A stretch of DNA of 64,000 nt, from the NCBI GenBank assembly GCA_015178975.1, contig WHVD01000001.1, forward strand, positions 2,852,001 to 2,916,000, given 5' to 3'. Positions 34,201 to 45,830 of this stretch are shown piece after piece. Each line of letters opens with the position of its first letter. The stretch's first letter is position 1. Position numbers and translations under genes: made by a program. The stretch is from Hysterangium stoloniferum (lineage: Eukaryota; Basidiomycota; Agaricomycetes; Hysterangiales; Hysterangiaceae). The notes beneath the pieces were generated by a model. That model was not told the DNA's origin and made no database searches. It saw only the letters and a list, made by a program, of their open reading frames with translations.

Positions 34201-34438
34201 AAGTTATGATACTTCTCCAGGATGCTGTTGAGGTCAATAGCAGCCTCTGAAAGGGCAGTTGTGTGCACAGAGGTGCTGAGCTGAGAGATGTTTAAAGAAA
34301 ATGTCTGGGATCCATCCATCTTCCTGGCATGTAAAAACATGTCAGCATTAACTAAAGAGATGGATGGGGGATCTGTCATGGAAGGATTGGCCAGCAGAGC
34401 TGCCATTGCCCTGGCCAAGACTGAAGAAGCTGGAATTT
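34191..34438 (-). pseudogene. Gypsy pol fragment (protease-RT linker)
   Basis: A minus-strand frame reads DPPSISLVNADMFLHARKM, then SILEKYHNFTE, matching the linker between protease and RT seen in G1 (27524-27340) and G2. It adjoins an LTR end directly, so most of its element is gone. Confidence 0.7.
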
Positions 34439-35015
34439 TGTTAAGGGTTGTGCAAAGCTTAGCAGAGGGTTTCCAGAGAAACCTGCAGATATTCCAGTAG
34501 GACTCGGCTTCAGCTTATAGGCTGTTCCCTCACAAAATCATTGTGTCCAACTTCAGATGGGCAGATGGGAAACCTGGGGAGTCTGGGTATAGATGATTGG
34601 TTGGAGGTCAATAGGTCAGAGGTTGATGTTGAAGGACCAGTTGGAAAGCCCACAGGCTCCAACAAGGTCGAGCGTTGTGAGATGGAGATGGAGTGGGTAT
34701 GTAAAGTAACTGGGGGAGGATTTAGTCTGAAAACTTAGTTGATTTTCTGACCAGATTGTATGTACAACATTAGCTAGGTTATATAGACTTTAGAATGTAT
34801 GCAATCCCAAATCTAGTAATAATGAGATCCAAACAAGTAATCATAAAACGAGATAAGTAAACACCAAATTTGGTGTTAGGAATGGAACAGAGCAGAGGCA
34901 GAGTCTGAAATGTGACAGGTCATTTGACCATAACAGGAATGGAGCTCAGTTAGAGTACAGACAGGTTTGCCAGGTGGAGTCCAGTGACTGATGTGCGGGA
35001 CAGGGTTGGAGATAG
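34439..35015 (-). repeat. LTR family A-like, copy 4, reverse orientation
   Basis: The left end TGTTAAGGGTTG at 34439 is the LTR 3' end. The module lies at 34500-34548 and the GGTCATTTGACC block at about 34917. The right edge meets the G3 LTR at 35016, which seems to have inserted here. CpG-poor, so old. Confidence 0.75.
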
Positions 35016-36047
35016 TGTAAGGGCAACCCTAATAGTGGATATCACACTAGTAGAGGAAATCCAAAGATATATAAATGACTAAATACAAGATAACTATCTA
35101 CTCACCTAGTAGAGGAAATCCAAAGAGAAAAGTCTAAGGAAAATCTACCAGGTGTGACACGTCAGCTATATAGCACGCAGTGTGTTTTCCCACGCCTTAA
35201 GTGCCCTCATACATCAGTTCTATAAAGAATAAGGTGTCCTGTAATGGGGAGGTAATAAAATGGAATTGTTACGACTGTGTCGCAACCCTTTGCACACCGA
35301 CAGTCCCCGATGGTATATCGTAGTTATACGTCTTCAATAAGACGAGACCTCGGAAGCTGTCGGCCCCCCGATGCTGACATATGCTCTCCAGTCAATCAAA
35401 CCCAACTACGCCTTTCTGTCTGGTTATGCTTTGATATGTCCCTTTCATCATGTTGATCCGTTCCACTCTATGTTTCACATATGTCTATCTATATTTGTAG
35501 TCCTTGAACTATTTCCTTTTATCGTAATTCCATTCTCAGTTATCATCGGCCTCCGAACTAATCACAAACCTCCCGTTCCTAGTCAAGCTTAATGCTAATA
35601 CCGTTTTCCGCCCTTCTCCCCATTAGTATTTTCTAGACGCCTGTTACTTGTATATGAACCCGCTGTAGTTGTAGTTACTAGGCAATCAGAATATCGACTC
35701 AGAATACCCTCATACGTCTGCAGCAGTCTCATACTAAGAATCCCCCATCCGCCTTCGCGTGCACTCGCCCACTCTCGGCCCCGACCCCTTGGCCTGACAC
35801 TTGACTTGTCCCTTGGTTCCAATCGGTATCCCGCCGAAAGGTTCTTCTCAGGATTTAGTCTTCGCCCATCTGAAATTTAAGGACAACCAACGGATAAATT
35901 GCGAGGGCACAGCACATAAGCTGAAGCCAGGTCCTTCCGATCGGTCCCCGTCGGCCACCGACATTAGTCAGTTTCTAGTTCTTAACAGGAATAGACAATA
36001 GAGCATAATCTGGGGGATATAAAGTGTGAATGACTTGTCCCCTTACA
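35016..36047 (-). repeat. 3' LTR of gypsy element G3, split by LTR D
   Basis: On the + strand it begins TGTAAGGGCAACC and ends GTCCCCTTACA, short inverted tips typical of LTRs. Without the 726-bp nested insertion it is about 306 bp. A purine-rich AGATGGGTGA lies just inside on the minus strand, next to the G3 pol end. A duplicated word TAGTAGAGGAAATCCAAAGA occurs at about 35050 and 35109. Confidence 0.7.
35267..35987 (+). repeat. Solo LTR, family D, copy 3 (TSD GGAAT)
   Basis: It runs TGTTACGACTGTGTCGC to TTCTTAACA (721 bp), with a perfect GGAAT duplication (35262-35266 and 35988-35992). The module is at 35879-35936 with six-pair outer arms. Inserted in the G3 LTR. Confidence 0.93.
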
Positions 36048-36055
36048 TCACCCAT

Positions 36056-38245
36056 CTAGGTGTGGTGCCCTGACATACGAGTGTTATCCAACCTCAACTT
36101 GGGGTCCCTGAAAATGGCAAAGTCTTTCTCCTGAATGGGTCTGGGTGCACCTGAGTGTAGTTGATGAAACTCAATGACCAGTTCTGGTGCATGGACATCC
36201 TTGGCATCCACCCACTCGTTTTCCTCATAGCCATAACCTCTCCATTTGATAAGATACTGGAACTTCCTGTAGTGCATCCTGCTATCTAGGACCTCCTCCA
36301 CCTCATATTCCTCTTGGTTATCTACAAGATCTGGGGGGGGTTGGTAGGGCTTAGGATGGCCTGGAAATGGGTCCACTGGTGCAAGCATGAGTTTAACAAC
36401 AGGGAAAACAGGGTGTAAATGCTTGAGCTTTTGAGGTAAACACAGTCAATATGCATGTGTGGCCACTGCCCTTTCTACCATGAAGGGGCCCAAACGCTGG
36501 TGTGCCAGTTTGGCTGATGGTCGGGTAGTAGCTAGATTACTTGCATCCAAAAACACCTTATCTCCTGGATGATAGACTGGAGTGGGTTCCCATCGTCAGT
36601 TATAGTATCTCACCATGTCATCCTTTGATTTCTGCAAGGCAGCCCTAGCTTCCTGTAGGGCATCTGCCATACACTCCTTAAGTTCATTTACAGATTCTAA
36701 TCTGGATGGCACCTGATGTGGTTCAAAACCCATGTGTGGATGATGACCAGTGTCAACCATGAATGGTGTATGTTGTGTGGAAGAATGGATGTGGTTATTG
36801 TATTGGAACTCTGCCAAGGAGAGTAATTTATCCCAATCATCCTGTCGCTCATTTGTGAACACCCGTATGTATTGCTCTAGTTCCATGTTGAGATGTTCTG
36901 TCTGTCCATCTGTCTGAGGATGATAGGCAGTAGAGGAGGCTATCTTGAGCAAGCAGTAGAGTTCCTTGGTGAATTCTGCCACAAACTGTGAGCCACAGTC
37001 AGAAACCACCTTCATTGGCAAGCCATGTAGTTTCCAGACATGCTGTAGGAAAAGATGTGCTGCACCTGCTGCTGACAATGTGGTCATGGTAGGGATGAAG
37101 TGTGCCTGTTTAGAGAGTGAGTCAACCACATTCATAATCACATCGAAACCATGGGCCTCTGGCAGTTCTGTAATAAAGTCCACACTGATCACTTCCCAGC
37201 GTTGACTGGGGATTGGCAATGGCTGCAGCTGACCCATAGGTTTATACCAGATGGTCTTGGTCCACAAACACACATCACAAGTCTTGGCATAGAGTCCTAC
37301 ATGTCTGGACATTTGGGGCCACCAGTAATTCCTGGAAATGAGTTCTAAGGTCTTCCACCTGCCTGGGTGGCCTGTTACCTTGGTATCATGATGTTGGGCC
37401 ATAATGCAGTGGCAGAGATCCAAGTGGTCCGGAACATATACCTTACCACAAAACAGGAGTAGGCCCTCTGATTCTGACCACTCTGAGGACTGTATAGACC
37501 TGCTTTTAGTCTTGCACATCCCCTGAATGGCATTTGCCACTGCATCTTCTGGGGTTGACTCCTTCAAGCCTTTCCAGACATCCTTCAGGATGTCCCATTC
37601 TTCACCATAAGCCTCTACCCCTTCTAATGCTCGAATAGCAAACAATTCTGGTTGGAGGAGTACCCTATCCTTATTGTCTTCTGCACCAAAACCATGGTCA
37701 GCACTTCTGGATAGAGCATCTGATTTTCCCATAGAGGCTCCCGGATGATGATGCATCTCAAAGTCAAACCGTGCCAAATAAAGTGACCATCTGGCTTGCC
37801 TCCGGTTCAACTTCTTGGATGTGTGAAAGTATTCCAGGTTCTTATGGTCTGTCCAGATCTCAAACTTATGCTCAGCACCTTCTACAAAGTGATGCCACTC
37901 TTCCAGTGCCTGGATGATAGCCAGCATCTCCTTATCATGAATATCATAATTGTGTTCCACCTCATTCAGGCTTTTGGAGTAGAATGCAATGGGATGCCAC
38001 TTACCATCCTCCTGTGACTGCTGAGACAGTACTGCCCCCATGGCAAAGTCTGAACTGTCAGCCTCAATACGGTATGGAAGGTCATCTTTCACAAAGGCAA
38101 GAACTGGTGCTGAAGTCACCAGATGCTTGAGAGTGTGGAAGGCACCCCCTTCTTCCTTGCCCCACTTCCAAGGCTGGTCCTTTTTGGTGAGATCAAACAG
38201 GGGATGTGCATGGTGAGAGAAGTCCTTGTCAGAAATACTTGGGAG
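36056..38245 (-). pseudogene. Chromoviral gypsy element G3: RNase H, integrase, chromodomain
   Basis: Reading on the minus strand from 38245: end of the RT domain (SHHAHPLFDLTKKDQPWKWG), RNase H (IEADSSDFAMGAVLS, NYDIHDKEMLAIIQ, DHKNLEYF), integrase zinc finger and core (HDTKVTGHPGRWKT, NYWWPQMSRHV, VISVDFITELPEAHGFD, SSTAYHPQTDGQTEHLN), then a full chromodomain (EYEVEEVLDSRMH, KFQYLIKWRGYGYEENEW) ending at 36056. The 1.5-kb stretch 38119-36596 is open. TGA codons at 36596-36598 and 36446-36448 stand where Arg is likely. Everything upstream in the element (gag, protease, RT palm, 5' LTR) is missing beyond 38245. A chromodomain would have guided integration to modified chromatin. Confidence 0.92.
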
Positions 38246-39170
38246 TTGTTGGTGTAGGGGGGTTCAGGTGGCTCTGCCCCCTGACAAGCTGGAGCTTGTA
38301 GTGAGCAGTTGGGCAGGTGACAAAGTGACCACCCATGAGCATAGCAAGGGTTGTCATATAAAGTAAAGTTGTACAGTAGGTTGTAGGCATGAAAGGATGC
38401 TGAAAATCCCAACAAGGCAGGTAAAAGGTACAGTACCAATTGGCACTGTATATTAGTGCCACATAATGAGTCAGCATGAGAGCATTTCTGGCTATGCAGG
38501 AGCATTTCTGTACTCATAGGAGTATTTTGTGATATGTGTGGAAGTATTTTGTGACATGAGGAAGTATTATTACACAAGTAGGAGCATTTTTGAAATGTGC
38601 ATGAGTACTTTGTGATGCTGTGGGAGTACTTTGTGACATGTGCAGAAGTATTTTTTGGATGTGCAGAAGCATTTCCCATGTCCTTTATGGAAGAATTTCC
38701 TGTGCCCTTCATGGAAGCATTTCCCACAGTATTCATGGAGGCATTTCAATGCCAGTTCTCAGAGAAGGATTGCATGTCCCTGGGGGAGGTCTATAAGGAT
38801 TTCTGGGAAAATCACAAAATCACAATAAAATCAGAGAATAATTAAAATAAAATACATGAAATCAAAATAAATAAATCAGGTAACTACAGTGATCACTTGC
38901 ATAAATCTGAGACCACTTGTATAAAATCCTGGAAATTATTAATCAATTTCAGTAAATTTGAATAACTTCCAGTAAATTTAAATTAATTGCAAGTGTTCTA
39001 TTCCATTGCATGTTGTTCTATCCCATTGCATGCTGTTCCATTCATGGCAAGTAAAGCCAGGAATAGTTAAAATAAAATACAATCAATCAAAATAAAATAC
39101 AATAAATTAAAACAAAATACAATAAATTAAAATACAATAAATTCAAATCAAATACAATATATCAATGCTC
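38246..39170. repeat. Degenerate tandem repeats and A-rich tract
   Basis: At 38480-38760, units of roughly 25-30 bp built from GAAGTATTTTGTGACATGTG-like words repeat about ten times with drift. At 38830-39170, words such as AAAATACAATAAATTAAA recur. Open frames across this zone are repeat translation. No gene. Confidence 0.65.
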
Positions 39171-40822
39171 TATCCATGCTCTATCAATGTTTGTTCAATG
39201 CTCTTCAATTTACCTTCCAGTCGTACCGGAACACGTTCCGGCCGCACCAACTGACACTGCCGGTCACCCCCACTTGGCATTCCTGTCACACCAAAAAGGT
39301 TCCCGCCGTATTAGGTCATGTTTTGGAAACACGGGAGGAAGCTCAACGCTCACAGAGCAGCGCGGTTTGAGACGAAGGCTTGAAATATTTCATTGCGTCT
39401 AAAATCCAATTAGTTACTTGATCTGTACTGAATCACCTGTGGAGTTCAACAGGGGCCGGTTAAACAAGAACTCAAATTCAGGCAATGTGAAAACATTGTA
39501 TTTTGATTCAGGTGAATGTTGAAATATGCGTGTCTCCATCACGTATTCGATTCGAGTAGCAGAAGACCCCGCAAACGCGCAGGACTGGAGACGCATCATG
39601 TCAGCTATGTACAGTGACAATTAGAGATTTGGGTCACGTGTGGAGCATTGCAAGCGAAAGGTGTGTGACTTGATCTGACTCGTCTAGCTGCCGGGAAGTG
39701 CAACACCATCCAGCAGCAGGGTGCGGCAAAATAGCTTATGCATTCTAATTAGGTCGGAGCTCAGGGGGCTATGCGGCAAGCTAATTAGGTTGCAAATAAA
39801 AGATACACAGGTGTATCCAGTCTAGGAACACCCATGAAAACTTTAGCAGTATTCATCCGGCCCACAACAATACCACATTGTCCTATAATCCACCATTTTT
39901 CCCATCCCATCCTCATAATGATTAGTATTTCAATTATAATGATCTAATACTACACAGCTGTCATACTGCATAGGAAACTCTGAAACGTTGTGATAGGAGT
40001 TTGCAGTCCCGGACAAGTGGAGGATCCGGCCCAACTCAATAGCGCCCTATGGTTACGGAAATCTAGTAACCTCTGGCACCATGGTCAATTGCTTTGTATC
40101 AAATACGTAGATCTTGTCTAAGATCACATAGGACAGGACAAACAAGGGGGAAATGGTTAATCGCGGCTTTAAACTTGAATATTCACCTTATGATATTTTA
40201 ATATGGTACTCAAGGTTAATCGAAGAAGCAGCTTTGCTTCTGCTTAATATTTAGCTGAGCTTCACTACTCCGTTAATTCCCAGTAATTTTTATATATGGT
40301 CCAGCCGAATTGGTCACGAATGCCGAACTGACTGATCAGTGTGTGAATCGGAAGCTGCCAGGGCTGTCAAACTACCGCGTCTAACGGGGCTTCAATCCTG
40401 CGAACCGATATCGATCAGATCATCTGTAAAGGCACGAGGAAATAGCATGCACAAGTACTACTGAGCTAGGGCTTTAGTCCAAAGCAGAGCCATTACCAAA
40501 GCTAGGAACGAAGCATATATATGCAGGGGGGATACGGTTATCGTTCAAATACGTCAAGATACCAAAGACAGCTGGCAAAAGATCTGATCAGCCACACTCA
40601 GCGCCATGCCAAACGAGGGAAGCGCTAGTGGTCGGCGTTCCATTGACTCAAATAAATATGTTTATTTAGTGCCGCTTCATCCCTGCCGTTTCACCCGACG
40701 ATTTCACCCGACCGTTTCACCGCTTGCCCTCTACTTCCCTTTCATAAATTTCTCTTCCATCTCTTTCTCTCGCTACACTGTCCTGATTATTCTATTATTC
40801 CTCCGTTGACTTTGGCCCCTGG
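39171..40822. other. Intergenic region, 1.65 kb
   Basis: No supported gene. CpG content returns from about 39220, marking the right edge of the transposon nest. The last few hundred bases should contain the glyoxal oxidase promoter; no specific element could be defended. Confidence 0.45.
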
Positions 40823-43731
40823 ATGTGGACGACCGACATGCTACCCACACTACTTCTCATCTTTTTGACTCCTTTATTGACGACTCCAGTTCTTGCCAAT
40901 CCCGGCCAACCCACCGTATCAGGTACTCCTGGTCAGTTTCAGCTAGTGGGCAACAGTCTGGTCAGCGCCCAACAGGTAGCAATTTGACGTCATAACATAA
41001 GCCCAACATGTCATATTTAATTCCTTGGCAGGTCTTTCTGGGGGCTCCTAACAAGATGTATATTGTTGACAAGGTAGAGAACAACCCCACCACCATTGCA
41101 GGGCATCCTGCTTGGGCCGCTGGTACGTCACTGGTTTTATAAGTTGATTTTGCCATGGCTTTATCTGATGCTTACATACAAGAATATGACCTCGATTCGA
41201 ATATGGCCCGCGCCATGGATATTGTTACAAACTCCTTTTGTGCCGGAGGCAATGTCTTAGGAAACGGGACTTGGGTCAACATTGGTGGCAATCAAGCCGT
41301 AACATGGGGTGGCAACAACGCAGCTGATTCCACTGGTGATCCGCCTTATGATGATCCAGATGGCGGGTTCTCGTACGTCGCAGTTATTATTGGATTGTCT
41401 TTTTTGTAATCTAACATACTCTTTTTTTATATAAGAATTCGGTCAATTGCTTTCCCCTTCCCCTGTTTTATCTGTTGACACCCAGCCCCCTAATTTATCG
41501 CATATAGGCTCTTAGATCCTTGCGACGATGAAACATGTAATTGGGTCGTACCCGATTCGATATCTATGACAAGTCGAAGGTGGTATCCTACAGTCGAGAC
41601 ATTGGAGGATGGAAGCTGTATAATTGTGCGTGGCCAGTCCATTAAGCTTTTTACCCTGTTAACATCAATGTCGTCCCAGATTGGAGGAAATCGTCAGTTT
41701 CATCCCAAGTACTAATATGACTATTGCTTATGTAGTCTTAATGTATTTCTTGATTCACCACACAGAGTTCGGAGGTAATTTTACTATTCCTCGAATTATT
41801 TTCTCGTAGCTTTACTAAACTTCTGGCAGGGTTTATCAATAGTGCGGGAAATTCGAATCCGACCTTTGAATATTTTCCGCCGAAAGGTTCTGACCCCAAT
41901 TACGGACTTCCTATGTTGGAAAATACATTGGTACAGAATTTTATCCTAATAAAATCTACCTCTAATGTCGCAGCCAGCCAGCAAATTTATATCCTTTGAC
42001 CTGGCTGCTACCCAGCGGTATGCATAGATATATATGTGCATATTCACGTCGCATTCTTATTATCCGCGCATCTAGGCAATCTTTTTCTACAGATTAATTG
42101 GGCAGCGGCAGTTTTTAATTACAAGGCCAATGGCTTCGTTGGAACGGAGTTCCCTTTCCCAAATATTCCAGCTGCGGTCAGGTGAGATACTTTGTTGGGT
42201 TGAAATACCATCATAATTGAGCCATGTGCTGTTATCAGAACCTATCCTGCTAGCGGCGCTTCAACAATGCTCCCTCTTACCCCTCAGAATAATTGGACAG
42301 CCACTATTCTTTTTTGTGGTGGAACTGTATGCCCCCATAGTTGACAACCGTTTCTCCTGTGTATTAAAACACTTATCCTCTAGAACTTGGAGCCCGATCA
42401 ATGGGGAACAGGCTGGAATCTTGCAAAGTAAGTCTATCTGATGAGTCCCTTCTCTTCCGTATGTAATTCAACAATTTTTTATCGCAGGTATCCAACTTCA
42501 GACAGTTGTGTAAACATCACTCCGGACAAGTCGACGACCTGGGTCACCGACGACTCATTACCTCAAGGGCGTACCCTGGGTAACTTGGTTCTACTACCTG
42601 ACCAGACGGTATTCTTGGTGAATGGGGCAAATACTGGTGTGTTCTGGCCAAAAAATAGTACATTCATGACTTAGCGTCTTTGCCATGCTTAGGAGTAGCC
42701 GGATATGGAAATGACAGTACGTTGATTTTCTTCCTTCCTAACGCTTAGTAATCGATTCCATAAATAGGCTGGGCAATTGGACACAGTTATGCAGACAACC
42801 CGGTCTATCAACCAACCATATATCACCCTACTGCACCGGCTGGGTCACGATTTCAGTCCGCTGGTCTCAGTGCAGCCACCATCCCTCGGCTATACCACAG
42901 CGTAGCGATACTCTTGCTAGATGGTATGCCTATCTTCCGCTCACATTTTCTCATGCGCTCCTCAACCAGTATTGTTAGGTTCCGTTTTCATCTCTGGATC
43001 GAATCCTAACCCAGATTACACCGTTGGGGATGATGTCGCCTACCCTACCGAATATCGAGTGGAGCGTTTCTTCCCATTGTATTATAACAAGAGACGTCCC
43101 GAACCTGGGGGATTGCCAACGCAGCTCACATACGGTGGTGCATACTTTAATGTGACACTCTCATCGACTGATCTGAGTGGGGATGTGTCAAATTTGAAGA
43201 ATACGAAGGTTGTGGTAATAAGGCAGGGATTTACGACGCATGCTATGGTATGTCATCTATTCCATTCCCCACTTTGACGCGATGATGCTACGTTCCGTAG
43301 AGCATGGGACAACGCCTGGTGGAGCTTGATCTATCGTACGCAGGCAATGCCGACGGCAGTGGGACTTTGTACGTCAGTCAGCTTCCTCCAAACCCAGCTA
43401 TTATTGCTCCTGGCCCCGCTTGTAAGTTGACAGACAGTTGGCAGCTACTGTGAAAATACTAATAGACACTGCAGTTATATTTGTTGTGGTCAATGGTATC
43501 CCCAGCGTTGGCGTCCAAGTTATGTGTGGCTCTGGGAAAATCGGGAAACAGACCCCTTTGTCGGTACCAACACTGCCATTGGCGAGCTTTGCTACGAGCG
43601 TCAACGGGACCAGTTCTGGAAACTCTACGGTGGTGAATAACGATAAAAACGGAGCATTTTCACGCCATGGAACACCAACAGCGCTTGTTTTGGTTGCTAT
43701 ATTGAACGCTTTCTTGGGTTGGTTATTCTAG
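40823..43731 (+). CDS. Glyoxal oxidase-type copper radical oxidase (AA5)
   Basis: Extracellular oxidase of simple aldehydes that yields H2O2 for lignin-degrading peroxidases. Eighteen exons give 644 residues: 40823-40975, 41032-41122, 41183-41372, 41436-41441, 41508-41625, 41680-41692, 41766-41774, 41830-41930, 41978-42017, 42076-42181, 42239-42326, 42384-42427, 42488-42636, 42693-42716, 42768-42923, 42979-43247, 43301-43421, 43475-43731. Signal peptide at the start (LPTLLLIFLTPLLTTPVLA). All copper and radical ligands are visible: Cys101 (NSFCAGG), Tyr173 (RWYPT), Tyr420-His421 (PRLYHS) and His517 (TTHAM). The Ser/Asn-rich tail ends in a hydrophobic segment (TALVLVAILNAFLGWLF) suited to a GPI anchor. 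Exons 4, 6 and 7 are 6, 13 and 9 nt. The 6-nt exon restores the conserved Ile-Arg before LLDPC, but skipping it would also keep frame. Confidence 0.95.
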
Positions 43732-43978
43732 TGGACAATTGATACCATGACGGTTTAGTAGATATCATCTCATTTCTTTTTCTACCCCGGCCTTAATTGG
43801 AATCGCGCTACCCATTTATCATCACATTGGACCCATAGTTGTTGTAACTCCCGCACTCGGACATGGACATATATTTACAATACCTCGGAACTTTAATATG
43901 CACACCGATGTATGCACACCGATTACCCCTCTCCATTCTTGTCAATACATCATAGCACGACAGTTCATTGACAAACCA
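43732..43978. other. Convergent intergenic spacer
   Basis: A 247-bp tail-to-tail spacer between glyoxal oxidase (+) and PIG-U (-). It must hold both polyadenylation sites; no clear AATAAA was found. Confidence 0.5.
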
Positions 43979-45582
43979 TTATTTTTGGACCATTTCCACC
44001 CCATCGTTTACAGTGCCAAAGGCAATTCGCAAACCTGCCCAAATGGCATCGAGGACAGCGAAGCCGTTAGCTAATCCAAACACTAACGTAGAGGCATAAA
44101 AGAAATTTGCATTTCCCGTGCCCTGAGATAACCATAGGCGGTGGAATAGCGGTAAGAGCAACGAGGCGTGTAAATGGAGTAAGGTCGTCACAATGGGATT
44201 TCTAAGATCTGCACAAAACATTTATCGGTTGTAGTAACAGGACATCAAATTCTGCTTACAGGGATAAACCTCTGGGAATATGCTAAACATGCTTAAGAAA
44301 AGGCCTGGATCAGATAATGTAGGGTAAGCTTTGAAGGTGGCAAACACGCCCTGTAGCAAAAATGTAGCATAGAGCGGATCATGCCTGTAACAACGGGGTT
44401 AGATAGAGCGCCTCGAACGAGCCTGTAGGCGTACTGGAACTTGAGACAAATCGGGGCAACATATATTAGCAAGTGCATCTGGACAACAACGCATCAAAGC
44501 CAGCGAGATCCGGTACGTGTCTCCACAAACCGAAAATGTCATTAGAAAGAACGGCCGAAAGTAATCGAACATCTCGGTGAAGAAATACCACCATAGACCC
44601 GGGTTAGGGTTCAGTTCCGGGAGTGAGAGTCTTCACGCCAATAAGAGAAGTGTAGGTTGATCTAGATGAAGCACTCACGAGGCTCCCCAAGTGCGACTGA
44701 CCCAAGTCCAGTTTCCGGTGGCAAGTGTGGAAAGTAGGGCGAGGATTCCCACATATATCGAGGCTTGCAATGCTAAGGGCAACGCTCGTTTATAACCAGA
44801 GAACATGACAGGCTTCGAGAGCCGTGACGAAGGGCCATGTAACAAAAGGAGTATGATAGGTGGCAGGAAGAGAACTGATGTAAGCGATAAGTGTGTTAGA
44901 AAAGCAAGCGACAGCAGGGCTACTGGGACGTTCCCTAGAGAGAGGTGAGCATTGAATCATGGAAGAAGGAAGACTAACCAGCGCAAGCTGAATACACCGT
45001 GACCAAAAATAGTGTATTATCAAAGGTCGATGTGGACTGTGCTAAGGATGGAAGGAAGATGTACGGATTAAGAAGATATCTTCGACCTCGTGTCAATGAT
45101 TGTTTCACAGAAAAATGTACGACTTACAAGGCAACAATCAGACCAGTTCTTGAGCGCTGTTCGGACTCAGAACTCCTGCGAAGCTTCCATATTTGCGACA
45201 GACACCATGCACCTATTCCGTCACACAATGTCCACAGTAAAGGAGAAAGAACAGGCGATAGCGGCAAGAGGGTCGAAAAGAGGGTCAGCAGTAAAGGCGA
45301 CTATAGTTGCGTCAGATGCTGGCAAGTCGACTTAGTAAATTTGAGTCACACCTGGCGGAAAACACCTCCCGAGTATGGATCCAACCCATTCTTGAACAAA
45401 TATACTCCTTCACGTACTAGATCAGGTTTGCTTTAGTACTCGATATTAAAGAGACGGAGCGCACATCGGGAGTAGGAGGTAAGGGGGGAAGTGAGTTGTT
45501 GGTCATCATGAAAGATGTCATATAGAGGAAAACACGCAGCTAACAGACGAATGGCCAAAACACCACCTAGCACATTGTCCAT
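43979..45582 (-). CDS. GAB1: GPI transamidase subunit PIG-U
   Basis: Multi-membrane subunit of the ER GPI transamidase, which attaches GPI anchors to protein C-termini. Nine exons on the minus strand: 45582-45465, 45416-45352, 45300-45128, 45079-44979, 44934-44679, 44630-44531, 44478-44435, 44384-44260, 44208-43979, giving 403 residues. Family landmarks: SPLTSYSRLREGVYL near the N-terminus, GLDPYSGGVF, LLNPYIFLPSLA, NPGLWWYFFTEMFDYFRPFF, LLIYVAPICLKFQHDPLYA and GTGNANFFYASTLVFGLANG. Length fits fungal PIG-U. The start was chosen because exon 1 joins in frame to the conserved LREGVYL. All introns are GT-AG. No lesions seen. Confidence 0.95.
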
Positions 45583-45830
45583 CGTGGTAAGATCACGTGC
45601 ATTGGAGGTTAATTATGTAAACTCAAATGTTCAATCTGACTTTAGTGTTTCCTCTCCCAAAAAGAATAAAAAAGAATCTATATGTCAGAGCACTCATGAA
45701 GGTAGGAATACATGGCTTTCATCAGGTAACATATATATATCGTTATATATTGAAACCGGCGGATTAGAAAACCCAATGTTCTGTACAAAGTTTACAACGC
45801 ATAGTCACTTTACAATATTCACCACGGAAT

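Noticed and set aside
38116..38736. A 206-codon minus-strand frame with Asn/Ser/His repeats
   Set aside because: It spans the decayed tandem repeat and continues out of frame into G3 pol; no coding signal.
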